From positions 1,178,001-1,242,000 of the forward strand of contig JAUZTG010000048.1 in assembly GCA_030734395.1 (NCBI GenBank): a DNA stretch of 64,000 nt. The letters are read 5' to 3'. Shown here one piece after another: positions 53,609 to 64,000 of the stretch. Source of the stretch: Sarocladium kiliense (taxonomy: Eukaryota; Ascomycota; Sordariomycetes; Hypocreales; Sarocladiaceae). The notes under the pieces were generated by a model, which did no database searches, had not been told where the DNA came from, and worked only from the letters and a program-made list of their open reading frames with translations. The position numbers and the translations under genes were made by a program. Each line of letters begins with the position of its first letter. Within the stretch, counting starts at the first letter, position 1.

Positions 53609-54078
53609 ACCAACGAACTTCGATCGCGCGACAACAGATATCCTCTCCCTTATCTTTCCTTTTCTCTTCGGCGTTCAACGGTACCGGTGTTCTGGGTTGC
53701 TTATTGGAGGATTGTCGAGATACCAAAGATGAACAAGCAGCAAGGGTTGGTCTCACAATTCTTTTACACTTGACGTCAAGAACTACAAAAATGCTGATTA
53801 CGATTCTCACTCAAGAGCACATGCCGCCCAGTGCCGCCCAGTGCCGCCCAGTGAAGCCCACTTCCTTGGGCCAAGGTACGCTGATCGTCTGACCTCAGAG
53901 CCCTAGCCTCAAAGAAATGCAATCGTGACTGTATGTGTGACTGAGCCCGTTACTATGCAAATCTTTGGGTATTATTGTGAATAAGTTCTATCTCCAGTGA
54001 CGTTTCTATAGATGCATACTAAGTAGCTCCAACCATTTTGTAGCTTGCTCGTTTCAAATCTCACGCCTCATAACATCA
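53609..54078. other. Convergent 3' regions of DIM1 and PAG1
   Basis: 470 bases without a gene. Holds a three-copy 10-bp repeat (53822-53851). Confidence 0.5.
53822..53851 (+). repeat. Three tandem copies of TGCCGCCCAG
   Basis: Perfect 10-bp units at 53822-53831, 53832-53841 and 53842-53851. It is short, in the DIM1 3' flank, and probably a minisatellite seed. Confidence 0.75.
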
Positions 54079-57000
54079 TCATAGCATATCCCCCATGTCT
54101 CCGTGATTGCCTATATTCGGCTGATAATTTGTCACACCAACCCTGGCTGTTGGTTGACGCGGTAGGCGGTCACGATACCGATCGTCCCTAGACCTGCTGG
54201 CCAGTCGTCGAAGGCGAGATGGGGGAGACTGAATGGATGGCTTGTAGGTCGCCTCAAGAGGGAACGCATTCTCCATGTTGCCTGTGTTAGGTCTTTCATC
54301 GTCTGCGTCGGAAAATCCACCAGAGAGATACTCCTCATCTGACGTTACATCAGCCATATGCGGCTGGTATGATGCAGGCGCCGATGGTGATGTGATGGAT
54401 CTGGAATGCAGACCTGGCCGCATAGGCATGTTGGCCGCCATAGTGAAAGCACCAGGATTCATCGCATTGGAGCTGGCTTCCCTCGACATCGACACAGATC
54501 TATCAGCGAATCCATTCTGGAATGACGGATTGTTGGATGCCTGGTGGAGGATGGGGAGGATTTGCTCGTCGTAAAGGGTTGCGCCAGACTCGAAGTTCTC
54601 CGGGGTGAACTCTGTGATCGTTCTCGAGGATCTACCGTCGTCATCCGTTTGAGGGCTGGATGGCTCGTCAAAGAAGTCATCAAGACTATCCAACTTGGTA
54701 ACGAGGTCTCCAACACCAGCGTCCCCACGTCCATCGTCCGAGAGCATAGTCTCACTTCGCTCGGAAGCGTCAAAGTAGCCGTAGGCGAAATCGTCATTGT
54801 GGAACTCAACTTCTGCAGTCGGCGTCGCTTCAGTCGACGATCCCTCAGTGCTTTGGCACATGTAGAAGGCAGCATGAATATTAGCTCTCGTTGCATCAGT
54901 CTTCTTTGCAGGGACTGGAATTGCCCAGCCGGAGGCCTCTGGGATGCCGAAAAGACTTTGTGTGCGCTCATACTCTTTTCGAATGGCTTTCGATGTCGAT
55001 CGAGTCATGCTCATCCTCAAGTGATGCTTGTCCATGTGGTTCCCTGACATGGTCATAATGTTGTCCAGCACCTCAAGAGCTTCCATGCAGAACTCTGTTT
55101 GTAGCAGACGCAGCAGAGGTGAGATCAAGTCGGAGCCATGGCCGGCAAGCTCTGGATTGCGCATATCCACCTCGGGGATTGCGACGCAAAGGATCCTCAT
55201 CGTCTGTATCTTGACCCATGAAAGGGAATTTGTCAAAAGGCCAATCAAGAATGTGATCATCTTGAAGTCGTGGTGAGGCAGGTAGTATTCTCGCATCGCA
55301 ATGAAGTATTGCGCAAGGAAGTCCTGGCTGTTGTTCACTCTGCCGGATTCATACTCCTCAAGAGCAGTTGCAATGCTTTCAAGACCTTGTCGGTCGGCCT
55401 CCTTCAGAAGTGTCCTTGCTGTTCGAATTGCAGCCTCTGCTGGGTAGCTTTGCTCAAGCTCGTGCAAGAAGCGAGGGAAGTTAGCAAGTAGCGCGTAGAA
55501 AAGGCGCTCGTCATCACCGATCAACGCATTTGGCGGTAGGGCAGCAAGCTTCTCCATAGTATCGAGAGTAGGTTGCCAGCAAAGGGACGATCTCAAGCCC
55601 TTGTGCAATAGCGGCTGAACACCTTCGAACCCCCCTTCCCAGCGAGCAGGCTGTCCATCAGCTAGCAAACGGCGTACGTTTGGTGATGCAAAGTCTAACT
55701 TCGCAAGAAGCTCATTAAGCATCTCAACAGCTTCGAGATATTCTCGCTCGTTGATAGATTCCAGACAAGCACAAGTGGTCCAGAACAGCTGAGGAAATGT
55801 CAGGAGGTGGTCGGCGTCAAGCTTGACGATGAGCGTCTTCAGGGTGGTGAGAATCTCCATGGAGAAGGACTGTATCTCAGGATCTTCATCGGCAATGGTG
55901 TTGGACAACCGTGCGAGCATATCGCCGAGCATGTACTGATCAAGACTCGTGAGGATGCATCGGAAGATCTGGAACGATCGGCAAGCGAGGTGCCTGACTG
56001 GACAAGAAGTCGCCCAGGTGAGCGACAGCCTTCCCCAGCTCTCCTTGAGTCCAGGATACGCCATTTCAAAGGTCCTGACAACTTCTCCGCTGAGGAACTC
56101 CATGCTTGCAGGGACCTTGTTATCATGGTCATCCATCTTGCCATTGCTGTCCTCATAGCTCCAGACGACAGATCGATCATGCTGTCGAATCATATCCACA
56201 AGGTCTTCGATGGCCTTCCTGCCACTCTCTTGAACCTGCTCGTCCATCCTTGAGATGACAAGTTCATGAACCAAGTGAACAAGCATCTCGCGTGCCTGTT
56301 CCTGAACCAGCGGAGTGTAGTGATCCCATAGGACCATTACAACGTGCAGCAAAAGTGGAACGTTCTCTTGCATGACCTGGGCTGGCGCTACCATGAGATC
56401 AACGAGTAGGATCAGTGAGAGTTGACCTAGAGAGAACCCTGCCTGTTTCGTCCCTACTGGCAACGCCTCATTGAGATCAGCGCAGTATGGCAGCAGATTG
56501 ATGTCAGACGGTGGCCCTAGGACTTCTCGCTTCTCGTTCGGCACCATAGCCTTGGGGTTGATTTGCATGAGCAAGAAGTCAACCACCTTGCTGCCAGGCG
56601 AGCTATTGGTGGTTGACAGAAAGACCACGATCTGCTTTGCATACTCAACAAAGTTCTGCTCTCGTCTTTCAAGACATTGCTGGATGATAAAGTCAAGAAC
56701 AAGACGGACGTTTCCGGGATGAGGTCCTGTTGCCAAAGCCTGCCAAAGTGCCTGGACCTCGTTGTGCAAAGCCACACTAGACTTAATTGTGAGCTCCAAC
56801 AAGTTGGCGAGAAGGACATAAGACGGCGCGGTCGGGCCTCCATTAGGATCAAGAGCCAACTCCATTGACTGGATCCACGGCAGAACGACAGCCACGACAT
56901 TACGCTGTGCTGTCGGTTGCAGATCCTTGAAGTATAAGGTGAATTCGGAGAAGATATGGAAGGCAATTTCGTTGTACTGTTGAGCCAGTCGTTTGGAAAT

Positions 57001-60000
57001 CTCGAATTGCGCCAGCTTGTAGACCGCCTGAGTTTTGTCCGCGATGCTGATGTCAAAATCTCGGATCTTGGAGTTGCGCTGTTGGCGGCTTTCCAACAAA
57101 CGGAGAATGCTGGCTGACCTGGATCTGATCTCACTTTGTTCATTGCCAAGAGTGAAGAGACACAGCCCAAGCAACTTCCAAAAGGGGCATGGATAGTTAG
57201 CATGTTCCTCCAGAACCTTGACCACTACTGAAAAGTAGCTCTCCATGACTTTGGAGACTTCAGAGAGGTAACAGCGGCCGATGCAATGTTCCAACAGCCA
57301 TGGGTGTTCCTGGTTATGGACGATCAGATTTGTCAAGGCGCGTCGACCGATAACGTTCATTCGATCACTTCCTGAATTGAAGATCGCTTCGATCCATGCC
57401 AGCATGCGTCGGATATCGAATTGGAGAGTGACGCCTCCCTCTGTCGTAACACTGAAAGGGCCACCACACAGCGCTGCCATAGCACTCAGAGCAGCGGTTC
57501 TGAGGTTCCGCTTCTCGATTTCCATAGCAGCAGTCAACGTTCCACGTTCGTTCAAGGTCTGTTGGTTGATGAGCGATTGGCGCATCGTGTCCTCGCGAGC
57601 TCTTATTTGGGGTTGGTTGGGTGAGAATCCACACCAATCCTCCATCAATGAGAACGCCGACTTCCGTGATTCGAACGTCATCCATCTGGAAGGATCCTCG
57701 GTCAGATTGATGCCCTCAAATAGTGCCTCCATCAGACCACAGTAGTGTCGTCTCAACTTCTGAAACTCCCAGTCCATCTGGACCTCGCCATCCATGAGGA
57801 ATAACTTCAAATCTCGGGCATAGATAGTGACAGTCTCCAAGAAGAAGTCGCTTTGATAGATGTCAGGCCGCTTCAGATAGTGGGCAGTAAGCTTCAGAAC
57901 GTGTGTGATTTCCGTACGGAGAAGATCCATCTTGCGATTGCGCCTAGGGCTGCTATTCGTGCGCTGATGTATACGCGCCCGTGCCTCGTCGTTGCAGCGG
58001 GAGACTTGTCCTTGGAGCTCCTCCAGAAGTGTGCGGTAGATATGAACATTGATGGATCCCAAAGCAACAACGACAGCCTCCCTCACGGAAGCGGAGGAGC
58101 TTTGTAGGAGGGGGTTGAGATACTTGAAGAGAGTCCTCGCATTAACAATCTTATTGTCATCGGCGCCAGATGCCTTGGAACCCTTCCGTACGTGCTGCGC
58201 ATCTTTGTTAATGGGGGCAGGAGCACTCCCAGGATCATTGAGAGTCGTGCACGCGAAGATCAGATAGAGCTTCCATTGCTCTACGAGCATCTCTGGCTGC
58301 GCTGCGGGCGAGCGGGTCGGTATGCGACCGCTGCCTGGCTCGCTGTAGTTGAAGAGGCCGCGCGTAGGTTCTGATAGGATGACGATGGGTTTGTAGAGCT
58401 GCAAAATACGGTTGCAAACGAGGTTCCGGGCCAAGACGATAGTGAATGGGCATTTGTCGTACATGATGTGGATTAAATTCGGGAAGACCTTGTACCAAAG
58501 CGTTGCGTCGTAGGAAACGTCGCTCGCGCATAGTTCCACGACGACCCCCTTGTTGCTGGTGCTCTGCAGACCGCGCTGCAGTCTACTCCTCTCTGCAACA
58601 GAAAGTTGCTCTTCATTGACGAGATCAAGTGCTTCGTCTGAGTGGTTCTCCATGACGTGAATCAGTCGTGTGGTGTCCTTGTCATCAGTCTCCTTCCTGG
58701 CAAGTGCCTGATCGAACTCTGTGATGAGTCTCAATACCGTAACAGCAAAGGATCTGACACGCCTCGACTGTGAGCAGAGGAAAAAGAGGCCGTGAGCTTC
58801 GACTTGCTCAACTTCCGCCCATATGCTCGAAAAGTCTAGCTTCATGCCACGCATATCAGCAGTACCATCCCCATTCGCACTAGCAGCAGCGTCGACCCTC
58901 TTCTGTTTGATTTCCTCGATCCAGATCTGCAGGAGTTCGACATACAGCTTCAACGTGTTTTCGATGTGACCCGGGCCGAGCATTCCGCCATCTGACATGG
59001 TCGAGTACCGGTCATCAAAGTTAAAGATAAATCGCGAGAACCCCATGGTGACTTGCTGAGCATGAGACTGCCTCGCAATGGCTTTTAAAGAGCTGGCCGA
59101 CGATTCGGCGATGTTATATTGTACATGGGCTGTGCCAGTGCAGAGAAGGTTGATCAGAGAATTGAAAGGTATGTCGGCGGAAAGACATCGTGGCAAGGCT
59201 TGCACAGCGACATGCAGTAGCTCGTAGAAAGCCTGTTTATGATCTGAGGCCATCAAATGATCGTCACGACGTGCGAAATTGAACGAGTCTGACGATGGCG
59301 TCTTCGGCGTGCTAAACTTCTCATCCAACGAAACTTGCCCTCCGAAGGCATGATCGCACACAAGTGTAATCTTGCCGAGGATCTCGCAGAACTTGAAGTA
59401 ATACTCTCGCACAGTGTCCGTCAGGACGTGAGTGAGGACGGGTCGATAAACCGGATCCTCACGAGCAACAGATCCTGCAGAGGCCAGGGGACCTTCCCGT
59501 GTTGGTGACAACACTGGGGAAGTAGGCACTCTCTCCCCAGCTGGAGGCAAGTCGTAAGATTCGGGGAATGGTGGCTGGCCTTGTTCTCCTTTCTCCATGT
59601 CTGACATGATGCACAAGAAGGCACGGATGCCAACTACTATGCGGTCAGGATCCAGCTGGTCAACACGGAGTTCCTTGTTGACAGTGAAAAGTTCCGCATT
59701 GATGAGTGGAAATATCACTGTTCTGAAGCAGTACTCGGGATATCTGAAAGCTACCACCCGAATAATTTGAATTAATGGGTCCGTGATGGCTGAATCAGAC
59801 GCCACAAGGCTCCTCTTCGAGGTGGGAATGACGAACTTCATCACATCATCCAGCTTCCTGACAGCCGTCTTGGGGTTGTCGTTGCAGCGATACAAGTATG
59901 TCCACACTAGCCGTGAGATGACCTGCAAGCCAATTTGTTTGGTATAGCGATCCTTGACCTTACTTTGCAAGGGCAGGATCATCTGCAACCATTGCGATTG

Positions 60001-61647
60001 GAAGTTGTCTGGCGAAGAAACACAGAGCATGGTAGCGGTCAAAGGGAAAGCAACCGCCCAGTGTCGGGGTTTAACAAACATCTGAGCCAGTCGTGGTCCG
60101 ATCACTTGGACCACTTCTGACCATTTTGGATGCATGAGGTGACTGTTGCTGGCCTTGGCGGCAATGGGAATCACGAGCATCTCAATGACCTGGCAGAACG
60201 AAGTCTTGACTCTTTGGCCATGAGAGCGGTTGAATAGGCGCCCTAAGGAGATCAAGAATTCGCAAGACTGCTCCCAAGCTTCTTCTGGCGAGACTTTGAG
60301 GCGTAAATGTTTCATGCCGCCAAGCACAAGCTCGATTCTCCCGTCTGAGTCGCGTCCTCCTAGTGAGGTCGGGCTCCGCACTGCTCGATCTTGCAAGGAG
60401 TTATCAAGGTCCTCGATGAAGCGTCGGGTCACGCTGAGGAAGTTTATGCTGCTCATGTGTCCGAGAAGACGTGCAAACAGGTTCCAGTTGGAGAGCTTCA
60501 AGGGCGAAACGACAAGCGAGTCTGGGTCAGCAATCTTCAGCTGGCTGAAGATTATGCTTTCGAGCTTGTCCTCCATCTCTAAGGTGATAGATGCAAGGTT
60601 GCTTTGGCAAATAACCTCGAGGAGGACCCTGCATAAGATGTAGATGGAGACAGTCGAGCGCCGCTCTGCTTGAGCCAAGTATTCTTGCTTGGCCGCTAAT
60701 GCAGCATTGCTTGATGTGCCCTGCTCTGCAAGATCCGAATTTGGAAATCCAGCATTTACCGGTTCTGTGTTCCGTCGGAGGAGAGGACCCGGAGGCACGT
60801 TGGCGCGTGATTGCTGCAATTGGGCACGAGCTTCACTGGCAGCGTCGCTCTTGCTCTTCCGCCATAGCATCATTGAGTCGATGAGCGCCTTCGGCTTCGG
60901 ACTTGCGATATGACCGAGGGCAGCAATGAGCTGGTCGAAGGCTGGGTCGACACCTGGACCGCAAATATTGTCGACGCGGGGCTCGGGATCGAAGGGGACG
61001 GTAATGCATGCTGATAGCTTCTCTTCGGCTTGTGCAATGAACTACCCCGAGTTGTTAGCAAAAGTTCGGTGCACCTGTTGCCACCATCAGTCACTCACCG
61101 AGGTGAAAAGCACATGAAGAGCATATTCGCCGACTGTCTTTTGGTCGTCTCGATGCAAGCGCGAGGACTGTGATGAATTTTGTGGCCGCGACCGACTCTG
61201 CATGCGATCATTCCTTCGCTGCGTCATTGGAGGCGAGGTCACTTCGAGATTGGCAGTGGCCGATTTGTCGAGCGGGAAGCTGTTGGCGTTGGATGAAATA
61301 GAGCCTGCCATGGCTGTTGGTGGGCGCGAACCTGCGGGTGTCTCTGCCTCTAGTCGTTCTGAAACGGATTGCATATCATGTCTATCGAAGCCAGCGTTCG
61401 CGGCAGCGATCATCTGCGGGCTGAGAGGACTGGATGTAGGACTCGCGAGGCTTCCATTTCTCGAGTGCTGTATGCCGTGGACAATGGACGTCTGGCGATG
61501 ATGGCCGTAGGTGGCAGCGCGTGCTGGATCGAGTACTCGTTCGTGGGGTCGAGGGGAGGTTTCGTCGGGAGTCGAGAGCGCTCGAGGTAGGTGGTGATCG
61601 TGCAGAGCCTGCGGGGAGACTGAGGATGATGGATCAGTGGGAGTCAT
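54079..61647 (-). CDS. pag1: Giant cell-morphogenesis protein PAG1/TAO3 (Furry family), 2503 aa
   Basis: Exon 1 is 61647-61099 (183 codons, GTGAGT donor), exon 2 is 61041-54079; the phase closes. The protein has 2503 residues, the family's usual size. Residues 1-180 are disordered and Ser/Pro/Arg-rich, ending TVGEYALHVLFTSV. The bulk is an alpha-helical HEAT/Armadillo-like rod: FIAQAEEKLSACIT, then the conserved N-terminal block PAFDQLIAALGHIA, HKQAFYELLHVAVQALPRCL and, further on, FDQALARKE and TSCPVRHLACRSFQIFRCI. The last about 250 residues are Ser-rich and acidic. TAO3/PAG1 proteins are scaffolds of the RAM/NDR-kinase (Cbk1/Cot1-type) pathway, controlling polarised growth and hyphal morphology at growing tips. 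Domain names could be MOR2-PAG1 N, mid and C. The frame MTPTDPSS...TSV is exon 1, not a separate gene. Confidence 0.9.
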
Positions 61648-63341
61648 TCACCAGTGCAGGGAGACGCAAGGGAGGCGGCGAAAAAGAAGAATGGTGATAG
61701 TGGCGTAGTGGGATGATAGTGGTGGTAGCTCGAGGTTCTAGTGTATGCGGTTGGAGACAGGTGAGGTGAGGTAATCGGCGTAGTGGTTGCCAACGGTTTC
61801 GATCCGAAATACAGCGCCCGCGTTGGGGCCTGAATTAGCAGCAAGTCGTGCCACCAGAGGGCGGCATCATGTCCCAACATTTCGCCCTTGGGTGAACAAT
61901 TGTGCCGAATGCCTGGCGATAGGTCATTCGAACTTCGCAGTTGCACCGAGTCTCACATGCAGAACCACCGGGCTGAGGCTAAATGCGGGATCCCGGCCGC
62001 ACAGAGACACAGAAAGAGACACAACGTACCCATTGCGAGGCTGGACGGTGCCAGATCCTCAGATCTAGCCTCGATTCATTCGTCAGTCTACTCCGCGAGC
62101 GGCGGCACGCAGCTTCGTCTGACTGAAACAGAGCCAGCAATTGCCTAGAAGCCAACTTCTCAAAGACGAATAGATTCGGGCGGTGTAGGAGTTGTTGCAA
62201 GGTTGAAATGGAGAGTAGTATACCCGGTTCGTGGGTATCGGCAACCAGTTCAATGTGCAACCTGTGGGTTCATTTGCCTCAAAGACGTCAGTGGAGGATC
62301 GAAGGCAATCAATCAGTGGGAAAACATTGGGCAATAAAAAAGTCCCGACCGCGACGACGAGGGTAGCAGTGCAATGACGCTACTGTTGATCCAGCCTCGT
62401 CAATCTCCCTGCTATTGCAACCTTGACGAGGGGTGCCAGCCGAAATGGCGCTGGACCGGGGTCGCATTGGCACTGGCGACAAGGGAAATGCAGACTATTA
62501 TCTGGGCAAGCAATCAATGACCCGGCCGACCATGTTACCCAGGGACCAGGGTCGCGTCGAGCGGCACGCGGTTCGGAGCTGTCAAAGTCCAGCTAGGCTC
62601 GTGGCCAATCCATTGGCAAACGACCCCTATTCCAGTTCATATGAGACGAGGCAGATGATTTGGTAGGTCTGGAGGAGGGCGGTCATTGGACCCTGTGTGT
62701 TCCCCACGAAAAGGGATCACTGGCGGTGACGATCCAGTGAGACATGCGCATACTACCGTACGTCTTGCGCACTACCAGGACCAGGACCGCTAAAAGGCAT
62801 TTTCCTTGCATTGAGTTGGCGAGCGTGCATGCGTCGGCAGATGCTCAATTGGCGCTTAACGAGTTTGCATATGACTGCTGTCGCAATAGAATGGTCTCCC
62901 GTTGGACCGCGAAGTGTTACCATCAACCCACCCAGGTCCCGATTTTGGAAGTGGAGGGTGTGGCCAGGGTTACAACACAACAGACCTCGCCTTACAACAG
63001 TCACCCTACAGTGGTATTCAAAAGACAATTATGTGAAGCAAAGGCAATTCGAGCACATACCTTGCATATCCTGAACCAATCGCAGAAGTACGGATATTTC
63101 TTTGGCTGATCCTTGTCTTGAAGTACAAATACGTGCCAATCCTATTGACTTTGGGGTCTTGCCTAGTGGGGAGGTTCTCTGTTGGAATCCATTCATCTGG
63201 CCTGCACCTGGACTCACTCAACCGCGACCACATGACTTCCCCAATTGACTACGACTCCTCATCACCATCTTCAGCCTCGATGCGTTTTATACGTTGCAGG
63301 CTTCTCATTACTTATGGCTCTGGGCACGTAAGGGCTCAATC
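61648..63341. other. Divergent promoter region, PAG1 and Zn2Cys6 gene
   Basis: About 1.7 kb with only short overlapping frames. The last 100 bases precede the ATG at 63342. Confidence 0.45.
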
Positions 63342-64000
63342 ATGACCCCACGACGAACCTACCGCCCATGTGTTGCATGCCGCCAGCGTAAGTGAGCCTG
63401 TTCCCAACCCGTCATCAACGCATCTTACCCTTGTTCCCGGTTCCCGTTTCCACGCCGTTCATATCTTCTAGAAAATGACTCCGTGCTAAGCCTGCTTAGA
63501 TACGCTGCAATGTGGGAGACAGCAACGATCCGCAGTTCCCGTGTGTGCGATGTCGTCGTATGGATCTAGAGTGTATACCAACCGCACACGCCGCTGTCCA
63601 CCTCGATCTACCACACAAGAGCTCTCCCGCTTACGGCACGGCTAGAGCGACTAGAAAGGCTTCAAATTGCTCTGATAGCACCTCGTCTAATTCTCGTAGG
63701 GCTGCAGATGTGCTATCACATCCCAGCCCAAGGAATCGTAAACCGTCGTCATGAAGGCTGCCTCCCCGTAGAGTGCTGGAGTGTATCTAGACTGACCGCT
63801 GCTGTGTAGAAAATGTCGGCCGTGATTCGGGTCACCTGACCCCTGAGATTGGAGCGGAAGGGCCGTACTCGTTGATGGAAGATGTTGTACACACCTCAAC
63901 CGACGCGTTGAACGCCCTCCTCAGGGCTGCTCGATCTCCCTCGCCAAATAGGACGCGTCGTGCCAGTCGCCAGGAAGCATCGCAAAACTTATCTGGGACA
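63342..64000 (+). CDS. Zn2Cys6 transcription factor, 5' part (3' truncated by window; first junction out of phase)
   Basis: Exon 1 from 63342 encodes MTPRRTYRPCVACRQR; exon 2 (63500-63737) continues IRCNVGDSNDPQFPCVRCRRMDLEC; exon 3 (63810 to the window end) is in phase with exon 2 (C|AA) and Ser/Arg/Asp-rich. Together they give a full Zn2Cys6 cluster C-x2-C-x6-C...C-x2-C-x6-C. The expected junction is AAG (Lys) then ATA (Ile), but the genome reads CGTAAGTGAGCC: one G is missing between AAG and the GTGAGC donor, so spliced GTGAGC gives a one-base phase error and an early stop. Either the sequence has a one-base deletion (mutation or assembly error), or an uncommon splice is used. Regulatory target unknown. 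Confidence 0.65.

Noticed and set aside
61087..61647. 186-codon frame as an independent gene
   Set aside because: A GTGAGT donor and phase-matched acceptor join it to the 2320-codon PAG1 exon.

Overview
The window is nuclear DNA from a filamentous ascomycete (Pezizomycotina). The evidence is: short introns (about 40-120 nt) with GTATGT/GTAAGT donors; Zn2Cys6 regulators; a Pth11-like rhodopsin-domain protein; a microbody-free set of housekeeping genes typical of moulds (STU1, SEH1, OLE1 with fused cytochrome b5, LON/PIM1, DIM1, PAG1/TAO3, RRG7); and compact genes separated by long CT-rich leaders. The class (Dothideomycetes, Eurotiomycetes or another) cannot be fixed by eye. I see no rRNA, tRNA, transposon, CRISPR array, virus or toxin gene.

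Layout. 0-3.5 kb: 3' end of a hydantoinase/DUF917-type gene, a small unknown gene, and a DUF7587-like gene behind a motif-rich promoter. 3.5-12.8 kb: accessory metabolism, with a secreted GH43 xylosidase/arabinofuranosidase, a SnoaL-like protein, an MDR quinone reductase, a seven-exon P450 of pisatin-demethylase type and a rhodopsin-domain membrane protein. 12.9-32 kb: mostly core functions, with STU1 (four exons), a basic-secretory-protein-type metallopeptidase, a membrane-anchored unknown, a two-exon 70-residue gene, an almost 3 kb stretch without recognisable genes, a cyclin, SEH1 and OLE1. 32.6-46.8 kb: a large divergent kinase-like protein, a 3.5 kb apparently empty region, mitochondrial LON, a small coiled-coil protein, a five-exon GST and RRG7. 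47-52.6 kb: a Zn2Cys6 regulator, an arylsulfatase and an anion/allantoate-type MFS permease, which together look like a sulfate-ester scavenging cluster. 53-64 kb: DIM1, the giant PAG1, and the 5' part of another Zn2Cys6 regulator whose first splice junction appears to be out of frame.

How genes work together (inference). SnoaL-MDR-P450 could be a small tailoring set without a visible backbone enzyme. TF-sulfatase-permease reads as regulator, desulfating enzyme and uptake. STU1 and PAG1 both act in microtubule/polarity control but are not physically linked. All exon coordinates were derived by hand from splice consensus and phase; each multi-exon model stated below closes in frame unless noted. 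The strongest points for a second look are two in-frame introns that inflate naive ORF translations (cyclin, 63 nt; TF, 57 nt), the small two-exon gene at 21.7 kb, the phase-breaking junction at 63.39 kb, the dense TACTGTA/TACAGTA cluster near 1.8 kb, and the direct-repeat/palindrome element at 5.63 kb. I did not find a clearly new biological system.
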